Of a stretch of 64,000 nt of DNA, positions 33,888 to 43,300 are shown piece after piece. The DNA comes from Anaerohalosphaera lusitana (GTDB lineage Bacteria > Planctomycetota > Phycisphaerae > Sedimentisphaerales > Anaerohalosphaeraceae). How positions within the stretch are numbered: the first letter of the stretch is position 1; every line of letters begins with the position of its first letter. The notes under the pieces were generated by a model. The model worked only from the letters and a program-made list of their open reading frames with translations. It made no database searches and had not been told where the DNA came from. The position numbers and the translations under genes were made by a program. Location of the stretch: assembly GCF_002007645.1 (NCBI RefSeq), contig NZ_CP019791.1, positions 3,278,593 to 3,342,592 on the forward strand. The letters are read 5' to 3'.

Positions 33888-34967
33888 TCAAGCAGGGACA
33901 GCATTTCCGTGCTGACTGAAGAGCTTTTCCATTTTGCCGGGATTAGAGGACCGCATTACAGCCTCTTCACGGTCAATGAAGCCCCGGAAGTACATATCAG
34001 CGATACTGTTGTCCATGCTCTGCATGCCGATCTTTCTGGATGTCTCGATAATATTAGGTATTTCGAAAACACGGTTTTCACGGATGCAGTTTCTCACCGC
34101 TGATGTGCAAAGCAGTATTTCGGTGCAGGGAACCATGCCGGGCTTATCAACACGACGGAAGAGCGTCTGTGAGATAACGGCCTGCAGCGTATTGGACAGC
34201 ATGGCACGTATCTGGTTCTGCTGACTTCCGGGATAGATATCTATGATACGTTCAACGGTCTGTGATGCATTTACAGTATGAAGTGTTGAGAAGACAAGGT
34301 GACCCGTTTCGGCGGCGGTTATCGTCGAGCTCGTAGTTTCGAGGTCACGCATTTCACCAACAAGGATGACGTCGGGGTCCTGCCTAAGAACGTGCCGCAA
34401 GCCCGAGGCGAAAGTCACACAGTCAGCACCGATCTCTCGCTGTTCGATCATGCAGTTGTCGTTTTCCAACGCATACTCGACAGGATCCTCGAGCGTGATT
34501 ATACGCTTTGAACGTTTTTCATTAATGGATCCGATCATGCTTGCAAGTGTGGTACTCTTACCAGAACCGGTATGTCCTGTCACCACGACCAGACCACGAG
34601 GAAGTTCAGTTAGTTCCTTTACGATGTCAGGCAGATTGAGCTCATCGAGCACGGGTATGTAATTCGATATTGCTCTGAAAGATAAAGCTATGGACTCTCG
34701 CTGATAGTGTGCATTTACACGGAAACGGCTCCCGTCATCGATATAGGTCGAAAAATCCAGGTCGCGTTTTTCTTCAAACTCCTGAAACTTGTCCTGGCCT
34801 ACCATTTCAAGCACCATTTGCCTGGCTTCTTCATCTGTTACCGCGGGATACTCCATCGCGATCAACTCTGTATGCACACGCATAATGGGAGGCAGGCCGA
34901 CATTTATGTGCAAGTCGGATGCTGACTGCTCGATCGATTCTGCCAGTATTTCTTTAATATTGATCAT
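33888..34967 (-). CDS. pilT: Type IV pilus retraction ATPase, locus A
   Basis: PilT is a hexameric cytoplasmic ATPase that drives pilus disassembly and twitching. The 359-residue protein has an N-terminal PAS-like domain with SASDLHIN (15-22), Walker A GHTGSGKST (131-139), the Asp box around TLEDPVEY, Walker B DVILVGEMRD, and the His box HLVFSTLHT. The C-terminal segment SAVRNCIREN matches the AIRNLIRE retraction motif. AGGA precedes the ATG by seven bases. It is 21 bases downstream of pilB. A retraction ATPase argues for a type IV pilus rather than a pure type II secretion system. Confidence 0.94.
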   Translation of the reverse strand: MINIKEILAESIEQSASDLHINVGLPPIMRVHTELIAMEYPAVTDEEARQMVLEMVGQDKFQEFEEKRDLDFSTYIDDGSRFRVNAHYQRESIALSFRAISNYIPVLDELNLPDIVKELTELPRGLVVVTGHTGSGKSTTLASMIGSINEKRSKRIITLEDPVEYALENDNCMIEQREIGADCVTFASGLRHVLRQDPDVILVGEMRDLETTSSTITAAETGHLVFSTLHTVNASQTVERIIDIYPGSQQNQIRAMLSNTLQAVISQTLFRRVDKPGMVPCTEILLCTSAVRNCIRENRVFEIPNIIETSRKIGMQSMDNSIADMYFRGFIDREEAVMRSSNPGKMEKLFSQHGNAVPA

Positions 34968-34988
34968 AGAACAATCCTGTTATATTTA

Positions 34989-36851
34989 TTAGCTTAAGTT
35001 CTCAACGAAAACTTCATCTTCGTTTTTGCCGTAAATTTCGGTTACGCGAAGCACCTCTTCGACAGTCGTTATGCCTCTTGCAACCTTTTTCAGTCCGTCG
35101 TCAAACATCGTGTCGTTACCTGCTTTTACAAATGCTCTTCTCATAGATTCCACGGACGCATCCTTATTGATACGGTCACGGAATTCTTCATCGACCACCA
35201 GCAGCTCATGTATGCCAGCTCGGCCGGAGTAACCGCTTTCGCGGCACTTGTCGCATCCCTTTCCGCATATCAGATTATCGGGGTCTGCGCCTATCTTTTC
35301 CAGATATCCTCTGATCTTGTCAGGAGCACTGTATGTTTCCTGACAGTGGGGACAGACGCGTCGCACAAGACGCTGAGCGAGAATGCCGTTGAGCGAAGCC
35401 GCGATCAGATAAGGTTCTATGCCGATATTGACCATTCGGGAAATAGTACTGGGTGCATCATTGGTATGCAGCGTAGACAAAACAAGGTGACCCGTAAGGG
35501 CTGCCTGTACAGCAATGCGGGAAGTTTCATGGTCGCGTATCTCACCCACCATGACGATATCGGGGTCCTGCCGCAGCAGTGAACGAAGTGCAGCAGCGAA
35601 GGTCATGCCGACTTTTTCGTTTACCTGGACCTGATTGCAATACTCGAGATCATACTCAACAGGGTCCTCAACAGTAGAGACGTTAAGTGCTTCAGAGTCC
35701 ATCTGTTTGAGCGCGGAATACAACGTCGTACTCTTACCGGAACCGGTGGGACCTGTAACGAGCAGAATCCCATGAGGCATGCTGATCTGCTCGCGGAACG
35801 ATGCCAGTATATCGGATTCCATGCCGGTCTCTTCAAGACCATAGCTAATAGATTTGCTGTCTAGAATACGTATTACGACCTTTTCACCATGACTGGTGGG
35901 AAGGATCGATATTCGAAGATCGACACCCCTGCCGCCCATTAGAACCGCGATTTTACCATCCTGGGGCACACGGCGTTCGGAAATATCCAGATTTGCCATG
36001 ATCTTGATACGTGAAACAATGGCAGGATGCATCTTGGCGGGTGCCTGCATCGACTCAAACAGGATGCCGTCAATTCTGTAACGGATCTTTGTGTATTTTT
36101 CCTTGGGCTCGATATGAATATCACTTGCGCCTTCGCGGACGGCGTTGGATATGAGATAATTCGCAAATTTGATGACGGGCGATTCGCCCGCGCTTTTCTC
36201 GAGGTCCTCGGCATCTTCCTCGACGTCTTTAACCACCTCGATATCGGCCATATCGTTCATTATTTCGTCAACGTCATAGCCGAGCTTGCTCTCGTCAAAT
36301 TCGTCGCAGACCGCGTCGATGTCCTTCTGATGACATACCATCACTTCAAGGGACATGCCGGTCTGACGTTTGACATCATCCAGTGCAAATACATTGGTAG
36401 GTTCTGTGGTAGCGACGACCAGGAGGTGATCGCGTACAGCTACGGGTACGATCTTGTTGGCACGAACATACTGCAGCCCGAGTTTATCGAACGCTTTGCG
36501 GTCGACATCTTCGGGCGTTATATTCTTGAACTGGTAGCCGAGCAGTTCGGCCTTGGCGATGAGGACATCCTCGGGTGTGACATACTTTCCCGCAACAAGT
36601 ATCTGCTCAACATCAGCACCCCGGCGGCTGGAAGCCTCGGCCCTGATCTGCTCTACCTTTTCAGGAGCGAGCTTGCCCATGTCAGAAAGGATATCAACGA
36701 TATCTCTGACGTGAGCAACTTCGGTCCGTTGAGGTGAATACAGACAGCTCAGACCTCGGATACCCTGCTGGGCTTCACCACCGGTCCCCGTGCCTGAATT
36801 TACACCTGTCTCGGATTCCTGTTTTTTTTCCAGTCCAAACAGTCGCTTCAT
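34989..36851 (-). CDS. pilB: Type IV pilus extension ATPase, locus A
   Basis: A 620-residue GspE/PilB assembly ATPase. The N-terminal T2SSE_N-type domain covers about 60-185. The C-terminal ATPase has SASDIHIEP-like ASDIHIEP (242-249), Walker A GPTGSGKST (367-375), Walker B DIVMVGEIRD and His box HLVLSTLHT. A zinc-binding tetracysteine element, CPHC...CDKC, lies in the C-terminal part, as in GspE. Its ATG overlaps the stop of the PilP-like gene by four bases (ATGA), implying translational coupling. The first 45 residues contain a Gly/Thr-rich linker absent from the locus B paralogue. Confidence 0.94.
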   Translation of the reverse strand: MKRLFGLEKKQESETGVNSGTGTGGEAQQGIRGLSCLYSPQRTEVAHVRDIVDILSDMGKLAPEKVEQIRAEASSRRGADVEQILVAGKYVTPEDVLIAKAELLGYQFKNITPEDVDRKAFDKLGLQYVRANKIVPVAVRDHLLVVATTEPTNVFALDDVKRQTGMSLEVMVCHQKDIDAVCDEFDESKLGYDVDEIMNDMADIEVVKDVEEDAEDLEKSAGESPVIKFANYLISNAVREGASDIHIEPKEKYTKIRYRIDGILFESMQAPAKMHPAIVSRIKIMANLDISERRVPQDGKIAVLMGGRGVDLRISILPTSHGEKVVIRILDSKSISYGLEETGMESDILASFREQISMPHGILLVTGPTGSGKSTTLYSALKQMDSEALNVSTVEDPVEYDLEYCNQVQVNEKVGMTFAAALRSLLRQDPDIVMVGEIRDHETSRIAVQAALTGHLVLSTLHTNDAPSTISRMVNIGIEPYLIAASLNGILAQRLVRRVCPHCQETYSAPDKIRGYLEKIGADPDNLICGKGCDKCRESGYSGRAGIHELLVVDEEFRDRINKDASVESMRRAFVKAGNDTMFDDGLKKVARGITTVEEVLRVTEIYGKNEDEVFVENLS

Positions 36852-37513
36852 TTGGGCATCCTCAGTGTCACAGGAACCTCTTGTGATTCCAGTTCGACAC
36901 TCTCAGAAGTTATCTTCTTGACTTCGAATCCATTGATCGAATCGCCTTCATACAGGATCTTTTCGTTGATCATACAACAACTGCCTTTAGGCGACTCCAT
37001 AATCGACCAGAGTTTAAGCTGTTCTGCCTGTTCGTTCACTTTCTCAGTGACGATCTTCGCCTTGCTCTGTTCGAAATCGGAATTTGTTTCTTTAGCTGCG
37101 GTTACTTGATCAAGCAGCAGTTCATTCTTGAAAGGATTCTTTTTCAGTTCAGAGACAGATATCTGTTCTATGTCGGAGAACTGGTGAAAGCGATCAACTA
37201 TCTGTCCCATATTCTTGTTCATTTCATCTTTGATGCCTGTCAGTTGAGCAAGGGCCGTTTCGATCTCCATTTGTTCTTTAGGAGCTGTTGCAGCGTCAGC
37301 CTCTGCGGGAACGGTCTTTTTGATCATAAACCAGAGTGCACCAGCTCCAACAGTGAAAAGAACCATAAGAAGCATGGTCGTCTGCTTTACAGTCTTTTCA
37401 TTGGCAGAGGGCTTCAGATAATCCTGCTTGGACTCAGACTGAGAACTGACGTCTGCAGCGTTTTCATTATTTTCAGGCTTACCTGCCGATTGTTCTTTAA
37501 GAAAAGAAAGCAT
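36848..37513 (-). CDS. PilP/GspB-like pilus alignment protein, locus A
   Basis: A 221-residue bitopic protein: cytoplasmic tail 1-45, one membrane helix at about 46-64, a coiled-coil periplasmic stalk and a small C-terminal beta domain. The stalk carries KKNPF (124-128), comparable to the RDPF element of PilP lipoproteins. The C-terminal domain has ILYEGDSING (186-195) and FEVKKI, as in GspB/PilP. By position after pilO it replaces PilP and probably links the PilMNO platform to the outer-membrane secretin. The start is the ATG at 37513 with GGAG six bases upstream; a TTG four codons earlier overlaps that site. Gene identity rests on order and motif resemblance. Confidence 0.7.
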   Translation of the reverse strand: MLSFLKEQSAGKPENNENAADVSSQSESKQDYLKPSANEKTVKQTTMLLMVLFTVGAGALWFMIKKTVPAEADAATAPKEQMEIETALAQLTGIKDEMNKNMGQIVDRFHQFSDIEQISVSELKKNPFKNELLLDQVTAAKETNSDFEQSKAKIVTEKVNEQAEQLKLWSIMESPKGSCCMINEKILYEGDSINGFEVKKITSESVELESQEVPVTLRMPK

Positions 37514-37548
37514 GTTACTCTCCAAAATTCAGCTTTTACTTCTGTTTA

Positions 37549-38085
37549 TCAGGCCTTAGTGTCCTGGAAAAATATACTGACAATAAAGGTGGCTTCCGTT
37601 TCACCTTCGAATTTCGACTTCTTCTTAAGCGAGAGTTCCTTGATTTGAGAAATACGGTCAAGGTTTTCGATCTCGAGCAGGAACTGATAGTAAGAGCTGA
37701 AATTACCTGACAGCTCCATACTCAGAGGCTGTTCAACATAGCCATGAGTATTTTTCTGCTTTAGCGTGCGGATCGTTTTGGGCTTTAGCCCCTGCTTTTG
37801 AGCGATCATTGTAATGTTTTCCAGAACTTTGTGTATTTCGCTCTTGGGAGGCAGCTTATTCTCGAAGAAACTCATTGCATCATCAAGTTCGGTGAGCTGC
37901 TTGCTGAGATCCTCTGCATCACGTGTCGCATTTTCAAGCTGGGTTAGTTTTGCTCGTTTTGTTTCGACAGCCGCCTTTTGCTTTTTCAAATCTTCATTCG
38001 CAGGCTTGATCATATATGCCCAGGCCACGTAAGCCAGTCCGATCAAAACTATGAAGAAGATCAGTTTTCGGAATCCAGTACTCAT
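37549..38085 (-). CDS. pilO: PilO-like inner-membrane alignment protein, locus A
   Basis: A 178-residue bitopic protein with a short cytoplasmic tail, one helix (residues 8-26, LIFFIVLIGLAYVAWAYMI), a coiled coil at about 30-80 and a ferredoxin-like periplasmic domain. The pattern MELSGNFSSYYQFLLEIENLDR is diagnostic of PilO (residues about 125-146). It pairs with PilN to form the inner-membrane alignment complex. GGAG precedes the ATG by eight bases. It lies 36 bases downstream of pilN and 35 bases upstream of the PilP-like gene. Confidence 0.87.
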   Translation of the reverse strand: MSTGFRKLIFFIVLIGLAYVAWAYMIKPANEDLKKQKAAVETKRAKLTQLENATRDAEDLSKQLTELDDAMSFFENKLPPKSEIHKVLENITMIAQKQGLKPKTIRTLKQKNTHGYVEQPLSMELSGNFSSYYQFLLEIENLDRISQIKELSLKKKSKFEGETEATFIVSIFFQDTKA

Positions 38086-38121
38086 TTTATCATCTCCGTA
38101 AGATTACGAGAATTTCAACTG

Positions 38122-38829
38122 CTATATTACACCGTTCTTTTTGAGACGTATGGTGTCAATGTCTTCTTTTGAAAGCTTAAGATCGGGCTTGATCCTGGCA
38201 TTTAGTCTGAACTGCCTGTAATTTATGCCATCGAGCTGGTACTCTTTCGACTCAACCAGTCCCACGCGATCGAGCAGTATGGAATCAGTCAATGAAGCGA
38301 TATAGTTTGCGACCTCTATGTCGCTGGGAGCGACACCTGTAATTTCGAGCTTATTGTTAATAACCTTTTTCACGATTGTCTTGGCTTTTGCCTTCGCTTT
38401 TTTTGCAGCTTTCTGGTACTGCGTTTTACTCTCTTTTGCCGAAGCTGCCTGTTTAACGGTCACCTCTTCAGCCTCGACCTCTAGTTCCAGAAGCGAAACG
38501 CTGGAAGGAAGGTTGTTCGTTAGACATGCCAGAAGAACACTCTTGGGCACAGGCTCGATCAGTTCTGCGGTCATCACAGCAGTCTTCATCATGCTTTTTT
38601 TCTTCGTGCTTATCTCTTCGAGCTGGGCGATCTGTTTTTGTGCGGTAACGAGTTTGCTGTTTATCTCTTCCAGATCCGCAGAAACAGCTTTCTGTCTTAC
38701 CTTGATGATCGAAAAGGTTGCAATAACACCGCCCATTATCGCAGCGAAAAGAACCAGGCACAGCAGATTTGCCCTGCTTGATTCCTTCTGCTCAATATAG
38801 TCGGTAGGGACAAAGTCTATATTGGCCAT
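38122..38829 (-). CDS. pilN: PilN-like inner-membrane alignment protein, locus A
   Basis: A 235-residue bitopic protein with the family's usual cytoplasmic head NIDFVPTDY (3-11), which binds PilM. It has a helix at about 22-43, a coiled coil, and a periplasmic domain containing LEITGVAPSDIEVANYIASL. An insertion of about 35 Lys/Ala-rich residues (AKKAKAKAKTIVKKV near 143-157) interrupts the periplasmic domain and is odd for PilN. AAGGGGG precedes the ATG. It lies 17 bases downstream of pilM. With PilO it spans the inner membrane to align the pilus machine. Confidence 0.85.
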   Translation of the reverse strand: MANIDFVPTDYIEQKESSRANLLCLVLFAAIMGGVIATFSIIKVRQKAVSADLEEINSKLVTAQKQIAQLEEISTKKKSMMKTAVMTAELIEPVPKSVLLACLTNNLPSSVSLLELEVEAEEVTVKQAASAKESKTQYQKAAKKAKAKAKTIVKKVINNKLEITGVAPSDIEVANYIASLTDSILLDRVGLVESKEYQLDGINYRQFRLNARIKPDLKLSKEDIDTIRLKKNGVI

Positions 38830-38846
38830 TTTCAGCCCCCTTCAGT

Positions 38847-39833
38847 TTAACTTACAGCTTGTAATTGCTTTGCACCACTAAGACTCAGGCCATAGGCGAT
38901 AGCCCAGTCAACCTGAGGCATACTTATATCACTATTTGCTCCGGGTCTGGTTTCCACTGCCTGAACAACATCGCCTATCTGAGCGCTGACTTGCATCTTT
39001 TGGGCAAAATCAGCAATCTGGTGACAGAGATCCTGATCGATATCTTCTCGGGCGAGCACAACCAGTCGTTCGATTCGCGAACCGCCTGAAACAGACTCGA
39101 AGTATCTGCAGCACGAATTGGTCTCTGATATCAGTGTTTCAGCATTGGAAGGTCCTGACTCAGCAAGCAGCTTATAGCCGACAGGTATGGAACGTGCGAA
39201 CAAGAGATCCGTTTGACGGCAGATCACGGCATTGGAGTGGTGTGCCCCCATTTCCAATAGAAGAGCAGTCGTATCGGTGTCGGATTCCCGTCGGCCGAAG
39301 AACTGTGCATAGCTTGTCGTTATAGCCAAAGGCCACACCGTCATGCCACGGACCTGCAGTCCTGCTTTTTCATAAATGGCGAGGTTGCGTTCAACCTTCT
39401 CACGTTCAGTAACCATCACAACGACATCGAGGTCGTCGCTGGACGAGCCGTTTTCCGTGACTACGTATTTGACAACTGCCTTTGCGGGATCGAAAGGCAG
39501 CTTTTGCTGAACCTTGGCCAAAGTCGCCTGGTCCAGAGAGTTTGCAAGTGATCTGGCTATTCTGACCTGATCTATGAAAACATCATCCGCAGGCATTGCG
39601 GTCATCACGCTCTTACCTTTGAAGCCTTTCGAAGAGATGGCCGACTTGACAGCCTTTGAAACCCATCGCTGCCATTGTGCGGTACCGGGAGCTATGTCGG
39701 CAGGCCTGGGCTCGCAAGCCGCAGCCTGAAGGAAAACATTGTCCCCCTCGGTACCAAGCTGGGCCATTTTAAGGTGCCCTGTACCAAGGTCGACGCCGAT
39801 TGGAAGAGTTTTGTTTTTTAGAAAACCGAACAT
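38847..39833 (-). CDS. pilM: PilM actin-like ATPase, locus A
   Basis: A 328-residue cytoplasmic actin-fold protein that binds PilN and the pilus ATPases. The nucleotide phosphate-1 motif GVDLGTGHLKM is intact, and later segments ALLLEMGAHHS and RLVVLA fit the fold. I chose the ATG at 39833 (MFGFLKNK), the usual beginning of PilM. An ATG at 39872 is in frame; neither has a clear ribosome site, so the start is uncertain. It is the first gene of locus A, and the ensuing genes are pilN, pilO, PilP-like, pilB, pilT, pilC and two prepilins. About 490 bases lie upstream before gpsA. Confidence 0.87.
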   Translation of the reverse strand: MFGFLKNKTLPIGVDLGTGHLKMAQLGTEGDNVFLQAAACEPRPADIAPGTAQWQRWVSKAVKSAISSKGFKGKSVMTAMPADDVFIDQVRIARSLANSLDQATLAKVQQKLPFDPAKAVVKYVVTENGSSSDDLDVVVMVTEREKVERNLAIYEKAGLQVRGMTVWPLAITTSYAQFFGRRESDTDTTALLLEMGAHHSNAVICRQTDLLFARSIPVGYKLLAESGPSNAETLISETNSCCRYFESVSGGSRIERLVVLAREDIDQDLCHQIADFAQKMQVSAQIGDVVQAVETRPGANSDISMPQVDWAIAYGLSLSGAKQLQAVS

Positions 39834-39878
39834 TTTTTTCGCAATGCTTTCGCAGGGTACTATATTTAACATAATCAA

Positions 39879-40325
39879 CTATTCATAAGCTTCACAAAGG
39901 ATCACTTTCTCATCTGGCTGTCGTTTAATGATCGACTCTATTCCGGAAATACATTATTGACCGCAATAGACTTATATGCGGCAGAATAATCTTTGCTGGG
40001 TAAAATATAGAAAACACCAGCTCGGCAGGCAAATCGGGAGTGGGCAAAGAATAGTAATTATTCTGAAGTCCTATAAAATAGCGACCTGCAGGCTTTTTGA
40101 TGCCTTAAAGATGCTTAGATGAACACCATATTGGGTAAATATCCCCATAGCGATGCATAAAAAACAAGCATTTAACCCTGCGCAGGGAATTAAATCCAGT
40201 CTTTGGTATCCTTGTGAAAAATTGCAGAGAGATCAGGTGCCGGCATGTATTTTTGCAAAATGGATGCCCAAACGTCCCATAACTAAGGCCTTAAGATGTA
40301 GCCGACAAGTCTGTCTGCTTTAAGC
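39879..40325. other. 447-base intergenic region upstream of pilus locus A
   Basis: This AT-rich stretch between pilM (locus A) and the end of gpsA should contain the locus A promoter on the minus strand. I saw no good -35/-10 pair, no sigma-54 site with correct spacing, no tRNA and no ORF with a ribosome site. A short stem, AGGC/GCCT, occurs near 40090-40105 but is too small to name. Confidence 0.5.
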
Positions 40326-41327
40326 TTATTCGCCCTCGGACTTCAGCTCGCGCGTCATGAGATCCTGAATGCCTTCCTGAACAGTCTTGCCCCCGTAAAT
40401 GACATCGTAGACTGCCTGTGTGATCGGCATCTCAACATCGTATTTTCCTGCCAGTTCAAGAACTGAAACGCAAGTGGCTGCACCTTCGACAACGCTGTCC
40501 GTAGCAGACAGTGCCTGCTCAGCAGACTGGCCCTTCCCGATGCGTTCACCAAAGGAACGGTTCCGCCCTTTTGGTGAGACACAAGTGGTCACCAGATCCC
40601 CAAGGCCGGACAGACCAGCAAAAGTGTTTTCGTTGGCCCCAAGAGCAAGCCCGAGCCGTTTGATCTCAGCGAGGCCCCGTGCAAGCAGTGCCGCTTTGGC
40701 GTTGTCACCGGCACCGATACCGTCAATCACGCCCGCTGCGATCGCGATAACATTTTTGAGTGCGCCGGCCAACTCAACGCCGTCGAGATCGCTATTCGTA
40801 TAAACGCGAAATCTAGCGGAATTGAATGCCTGCTGTATATCCCTCGCGAGTTCCAGATCGGTGCTGGCTGCAGTTGATGTTGCAGGAAGCTTACGAACGA
40901 TTTCGTCCGCTATAGTAGGTCCGGACAGAGCGGCATAGTGACGGTCTGGTCCTATAATTTCGCTAAGGATCTGACTGGGGCGCAGCAAAGTGCCCTTTTC
41001 GATACCCTTGGTAACGCTCACGACAGGTATCAAAGGAGGAGTATGAGGTTTCAGACGTGTCCAGACGGAACGCATGTACTGACATGGTACTGCAGAGAGG
41101 ATCAGGTCGGCCCCCTTCATGGCCTGATCGTCGTCCGGCTCAAAAGCAATCTCGTCCGGCAGTTTATAGCCCGGAAGGAACTTCACGTTCTCACGTTTAT
41201 CTGCGAGAAGCCGGACATAATCTGCATCATGTCCCCAGAGTTTGACATTTATACCATTTTCCACGAGCAGCATCGCGCAGACACTGCCCATAGCTCCGTC
41301 ACCTATTATGCTTACGTTCTTGATCAT
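40326..41327 (-). CDS. gpsA: Glycerol-3-phosphate dehydrogenase [NAD(P)+]
   Basis: GpsA reduces dihydroxyacetone phosphate to sn-glycerol-3-phosphate for phospholipid synthesis. The 333-residue protein has the nucleotide loop GDGAMGSVCAMLL (9-21), SVTKGIE, the substrate signature LSGPTIADEI (about 130-139), and ALKNVIAIAAGVIDG with the catalytic lysine. The length is typical. The ATG lacks a strong ribosome site. It is 75 bases downstream of hflX on the same strand and may share its transcript. Confidence 0.96.
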   Translation of the reverse strand: MIKNVSIIGDGAMGSVCAMLLVENGINVKLWGHDADYVRLLADKRENVKFLPGYKLPDEIAFEPDDDQAMKGADLILSAVPCQYMRSVWTRLKPHTPPLIPVVSVTKGIEKGTLLRPSQILSEIIGPDRHYAALSGPTIADEIVRKLPATSTAASTDLELARDIQQAFNSARFRVYTNSDLDGVELAGALKNVIAIAAGVIDGIGAGDNAKAALLARGLAEIKRLGLALGANENTFAGLSGLGDLVTTCVSPKGRNRSFGERIGKGQSAEQALSATDSVVEGAATCVSVLELAGKYDVEMPITQAVYDVIYGGKTVQEGIQDLMTRELKSEGE

Positions 41328-41402
41328 AGCGCTAAATTATCGCCAGATGCACGAATTTGCAACAAAAAAGCAACGCTATTTCATCGTCAATCGCAATAGG
41401 CC

Positions 41403-42725
41403 CTAGGCGTCAAGCCGTAACTCCGCCGGCTTGAGGCTTTTGAGCGCGGGCAACTGGGACTTGCCAAGGCGGGCCTCTATCTCCACATGGCTGTCAGTGT
41501 AGTTTTCTTCGAGTATCTCGCAGTAGCCGCGCAGAAAGCTCTGGGTTTTACCGTCACTGAGCGCTATTTTCACACGCACGGTCATCTCCTCCTGCCGGTA
41601 GCGATCGAGCACTGCCTGGGCCAGCAGGTCGAGATTCATGCCCGTACGAGCCGAAATACATATCGCATCAGGGTATATGGCCTGAAGAGATTCTAGATTC
41701 GCTTCACTGGCAAGAGCATCAGACTTGTTGAACAGTACCAGACGCTCCTTCTCACCACATCCTATATCGTCCAGTACCTGATCGACCGACTTGATCTGCT
41801 CGAACACATCTTCATCCGAAACATCAACCACCTGAAGCAGAAGATCGGCATGCACGGCCTCTTCGAGGGTAGCCTTGAAAGACGCCACAAGATGGTGAGG
41901 CAAGTGGCTGACGAATCCGACCGTATCGCTGAGCAGAACCTCAACGCCCTTATCAACCGACCATTTGCGAGTTCGTGTATCCAGTGTGGCAAATAACCTG
42001 TCCTCGACAAAGACCTCCGCATCAGTGAGAGCATTCATCAGCGTACTTTTACCCGCGTTGGTATAACCAACCAGGCTGACCTTGTACTGATCATGACGCC
42101 CCTTGATCTCACGCATTTTGCGTTTGTCAATGCCTTCGATCTCGCGTTTGAGCTCGGTTATGCGTTTGTTAACGAGTCGGCGGTCAATTTCGAGCTGTTT
42201 TTCGCCAGTACCACGGGTTCCGATACCGCCCACCGCACCTGCAGCTCCCGCACCGCCGGCAGCACCAGCAACGGTGTCAAGATGGGACCAAAGGCGGGTA
42301 AGCCTGGGATATGTGTACTGAAGCTGAGCAAGTTCTACCTGTAATTTGGCCTGACGAGTGCGTGCTCTGGTTGCGAAAATATCTAGTATCAGCTCACTTC
42401 GGTCAATGACTCGAACCCCCACCACCTTTTCAAGCTCCCGGATCTGAGCAGGCGAAAGATCGTTGTCAAATATAACGACATCGGCTTTTTCACTTTCTGC
42501 ATGCTCACCAAGCAGTTCAGCCTTGCCCCGTCCGATATATGTGGATGGATTTATTCGATCTATCTTTTGCTGCAGCTTGTAAACTATTGCGGCACCCGCC
42601 GATTCAGCCAATGCCGAAAGTTCCGAGAGATCGTTATATTTGTAACCCGATTCGCCGCGTTGGGCGGCTGCTACCAGTATTGCTCGTTCTTTTTGGACCT
42701 TAAACTTATCTTTTAGTGTTTCCAA
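41403..42725 (-). CDS. hflX: Ribosome-associated GTPase HflX
   Basis: HflX splits stalled or hibernating ribosomes under stress. The 440-residue protein has the N-terminal HflX domain (about 15-105) with NPSTYIGRGK, a glycine-rich loop GAAGGAGAAGAVGGIGTRG (155-173), and the G domain. The last has P-loop GYTNAGKST (220-228), switch DTRTRKW, DTVGF and the specificity motif NKSD. The start is TTG at 42725 with GGAGGT eleven bases upstream; no ATG lies near. It is followed by gpsA. A conserved pairing of these two genes is not known to me. Confidence 0.95.
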   Translation of the reverse strand: METLKDKFKVQKERAILVAAAQRGESGYKYNDLSELSALAESAGAAIVYKLQQKIDRINPSTYIGRGKAELLGEHAESEKADVVIFDNDLSPAQIRELEKVVGVRVIDRSELILDIFATRARTRQAKLQVELAQLQYTYPRLTRLWSHLDTVAGAAGGAGAAGAVGGIGTRGTGEKQLEIDRRLVNKRITELKREIEGIDKRKMREIKGRHDQYKVSLVGYTNAGKSTLMNALTDAEVFVEDRLFATLDTRTRKWSVDKGVEVLLSDTVGFVSHLPHHLVASFKATLEEAVHADLLLQVVDVSDEDVFEQIKSVDQVLDDIGCGEKERLVLFNKSDALASEANLESLQAIYPDAICISARTGMNLDLLAQAVLDRYRQEEMTVRVKIALSDGKTQSFLRGYCEILEENYTDSHVEIEARLGKSQLPALKSLKPAELRLDA

Positions 42726-42928
42726 CTAACTTTGGGACCTCCAGTATAGTACGTTTTGGTGCTTTTTTACCATCTGCAGAGCTGCTTTTCAAGCATCATG
42801 CCTATTATATACTACGACTGGGGAAAAATGTTGGGTAAGTGAGACAGGACTATTGGAGGTTAATTAAGGCAAAAGCCGGTAGAAGCGGCTTCAAATGTGG
42901 AATAAACTGCCAGAACTGGCGGGATGGC

Positions 42929-43099
42929 CTATTGGCGCCATGCTGGTTTTTTGACCATAAGCGGGGGCAACTGGTGGGGTTTTACCTTTTTCATATCCGG
43001 ACGGACACAACTGCGGTCGCTGGGATACCAGGTGACATCGCGTTTTTCGATCTGCCAGTCGTGTTTGTATTTCAGTATTTCTTTTATCCGGGTAAACAT
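42929..43099 (-). CDS. Small basic protein of unknown function (56 residues)
   Basis: An ATG at 43099 with an excellent ribosome site (AAGGGGG, five bases upstream) opens a 56-codon frame ending TAG at 42929. The protein begins MFTRIKEILKYKHDWQ and is basic and rich in Lys, Pro, Trp and Tyr. No membrane helix or known motif is seen. Codon use resembles neighbouring genes. It stands alone upstream of hflX, about 200 bases before that gene, and diverges from the unrecognised gene at 43301. The ribosome site is the main evidence for expression. Confidence 0.5.
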   Translation of the reverse strand: MFTRIKEILKYKHDWQIEKRDVTWYPSDRSCVRPDMKKVKPHQLPPLMVKKPAWRQ

Positions 43100-43300
43100 G
43101 TCAGCCCCCTTCTCTAATCAAGGACATACGTTTTGTGCATGATTACTATCGGCCAGAACAGACAGTGCATTAATCAGGATCACAAAAAAGAACCCATATT
43201 TCGATGCATACAGATTCTGTTGTGGAGTTTCAGGAAAATCTGGTTTACAATTGACATACGGAGCGAATTCACGACCTTACATAAGATTGAGGGCATCAGC

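Noticed and set aside
36027-36737. Open frame of 236 codons on the plus strand
   Set aside because: It is antisense to pilB of locus A, whose motifs are unambiguous.
40241-40256. Sigma-54-like element CGGCATG...TTGC upstream of pilus locus A
   Set aside because: The distance between the GG and GC elements is one base too long, and it points into the end of gpsA, not toward a gene start.
43256-43300. TTGACA upstream of the 43301 gene as a promoter
   Set aside because: No -10-like hexamer at 15-18 bases; the nearest candidate is 20 bases away.
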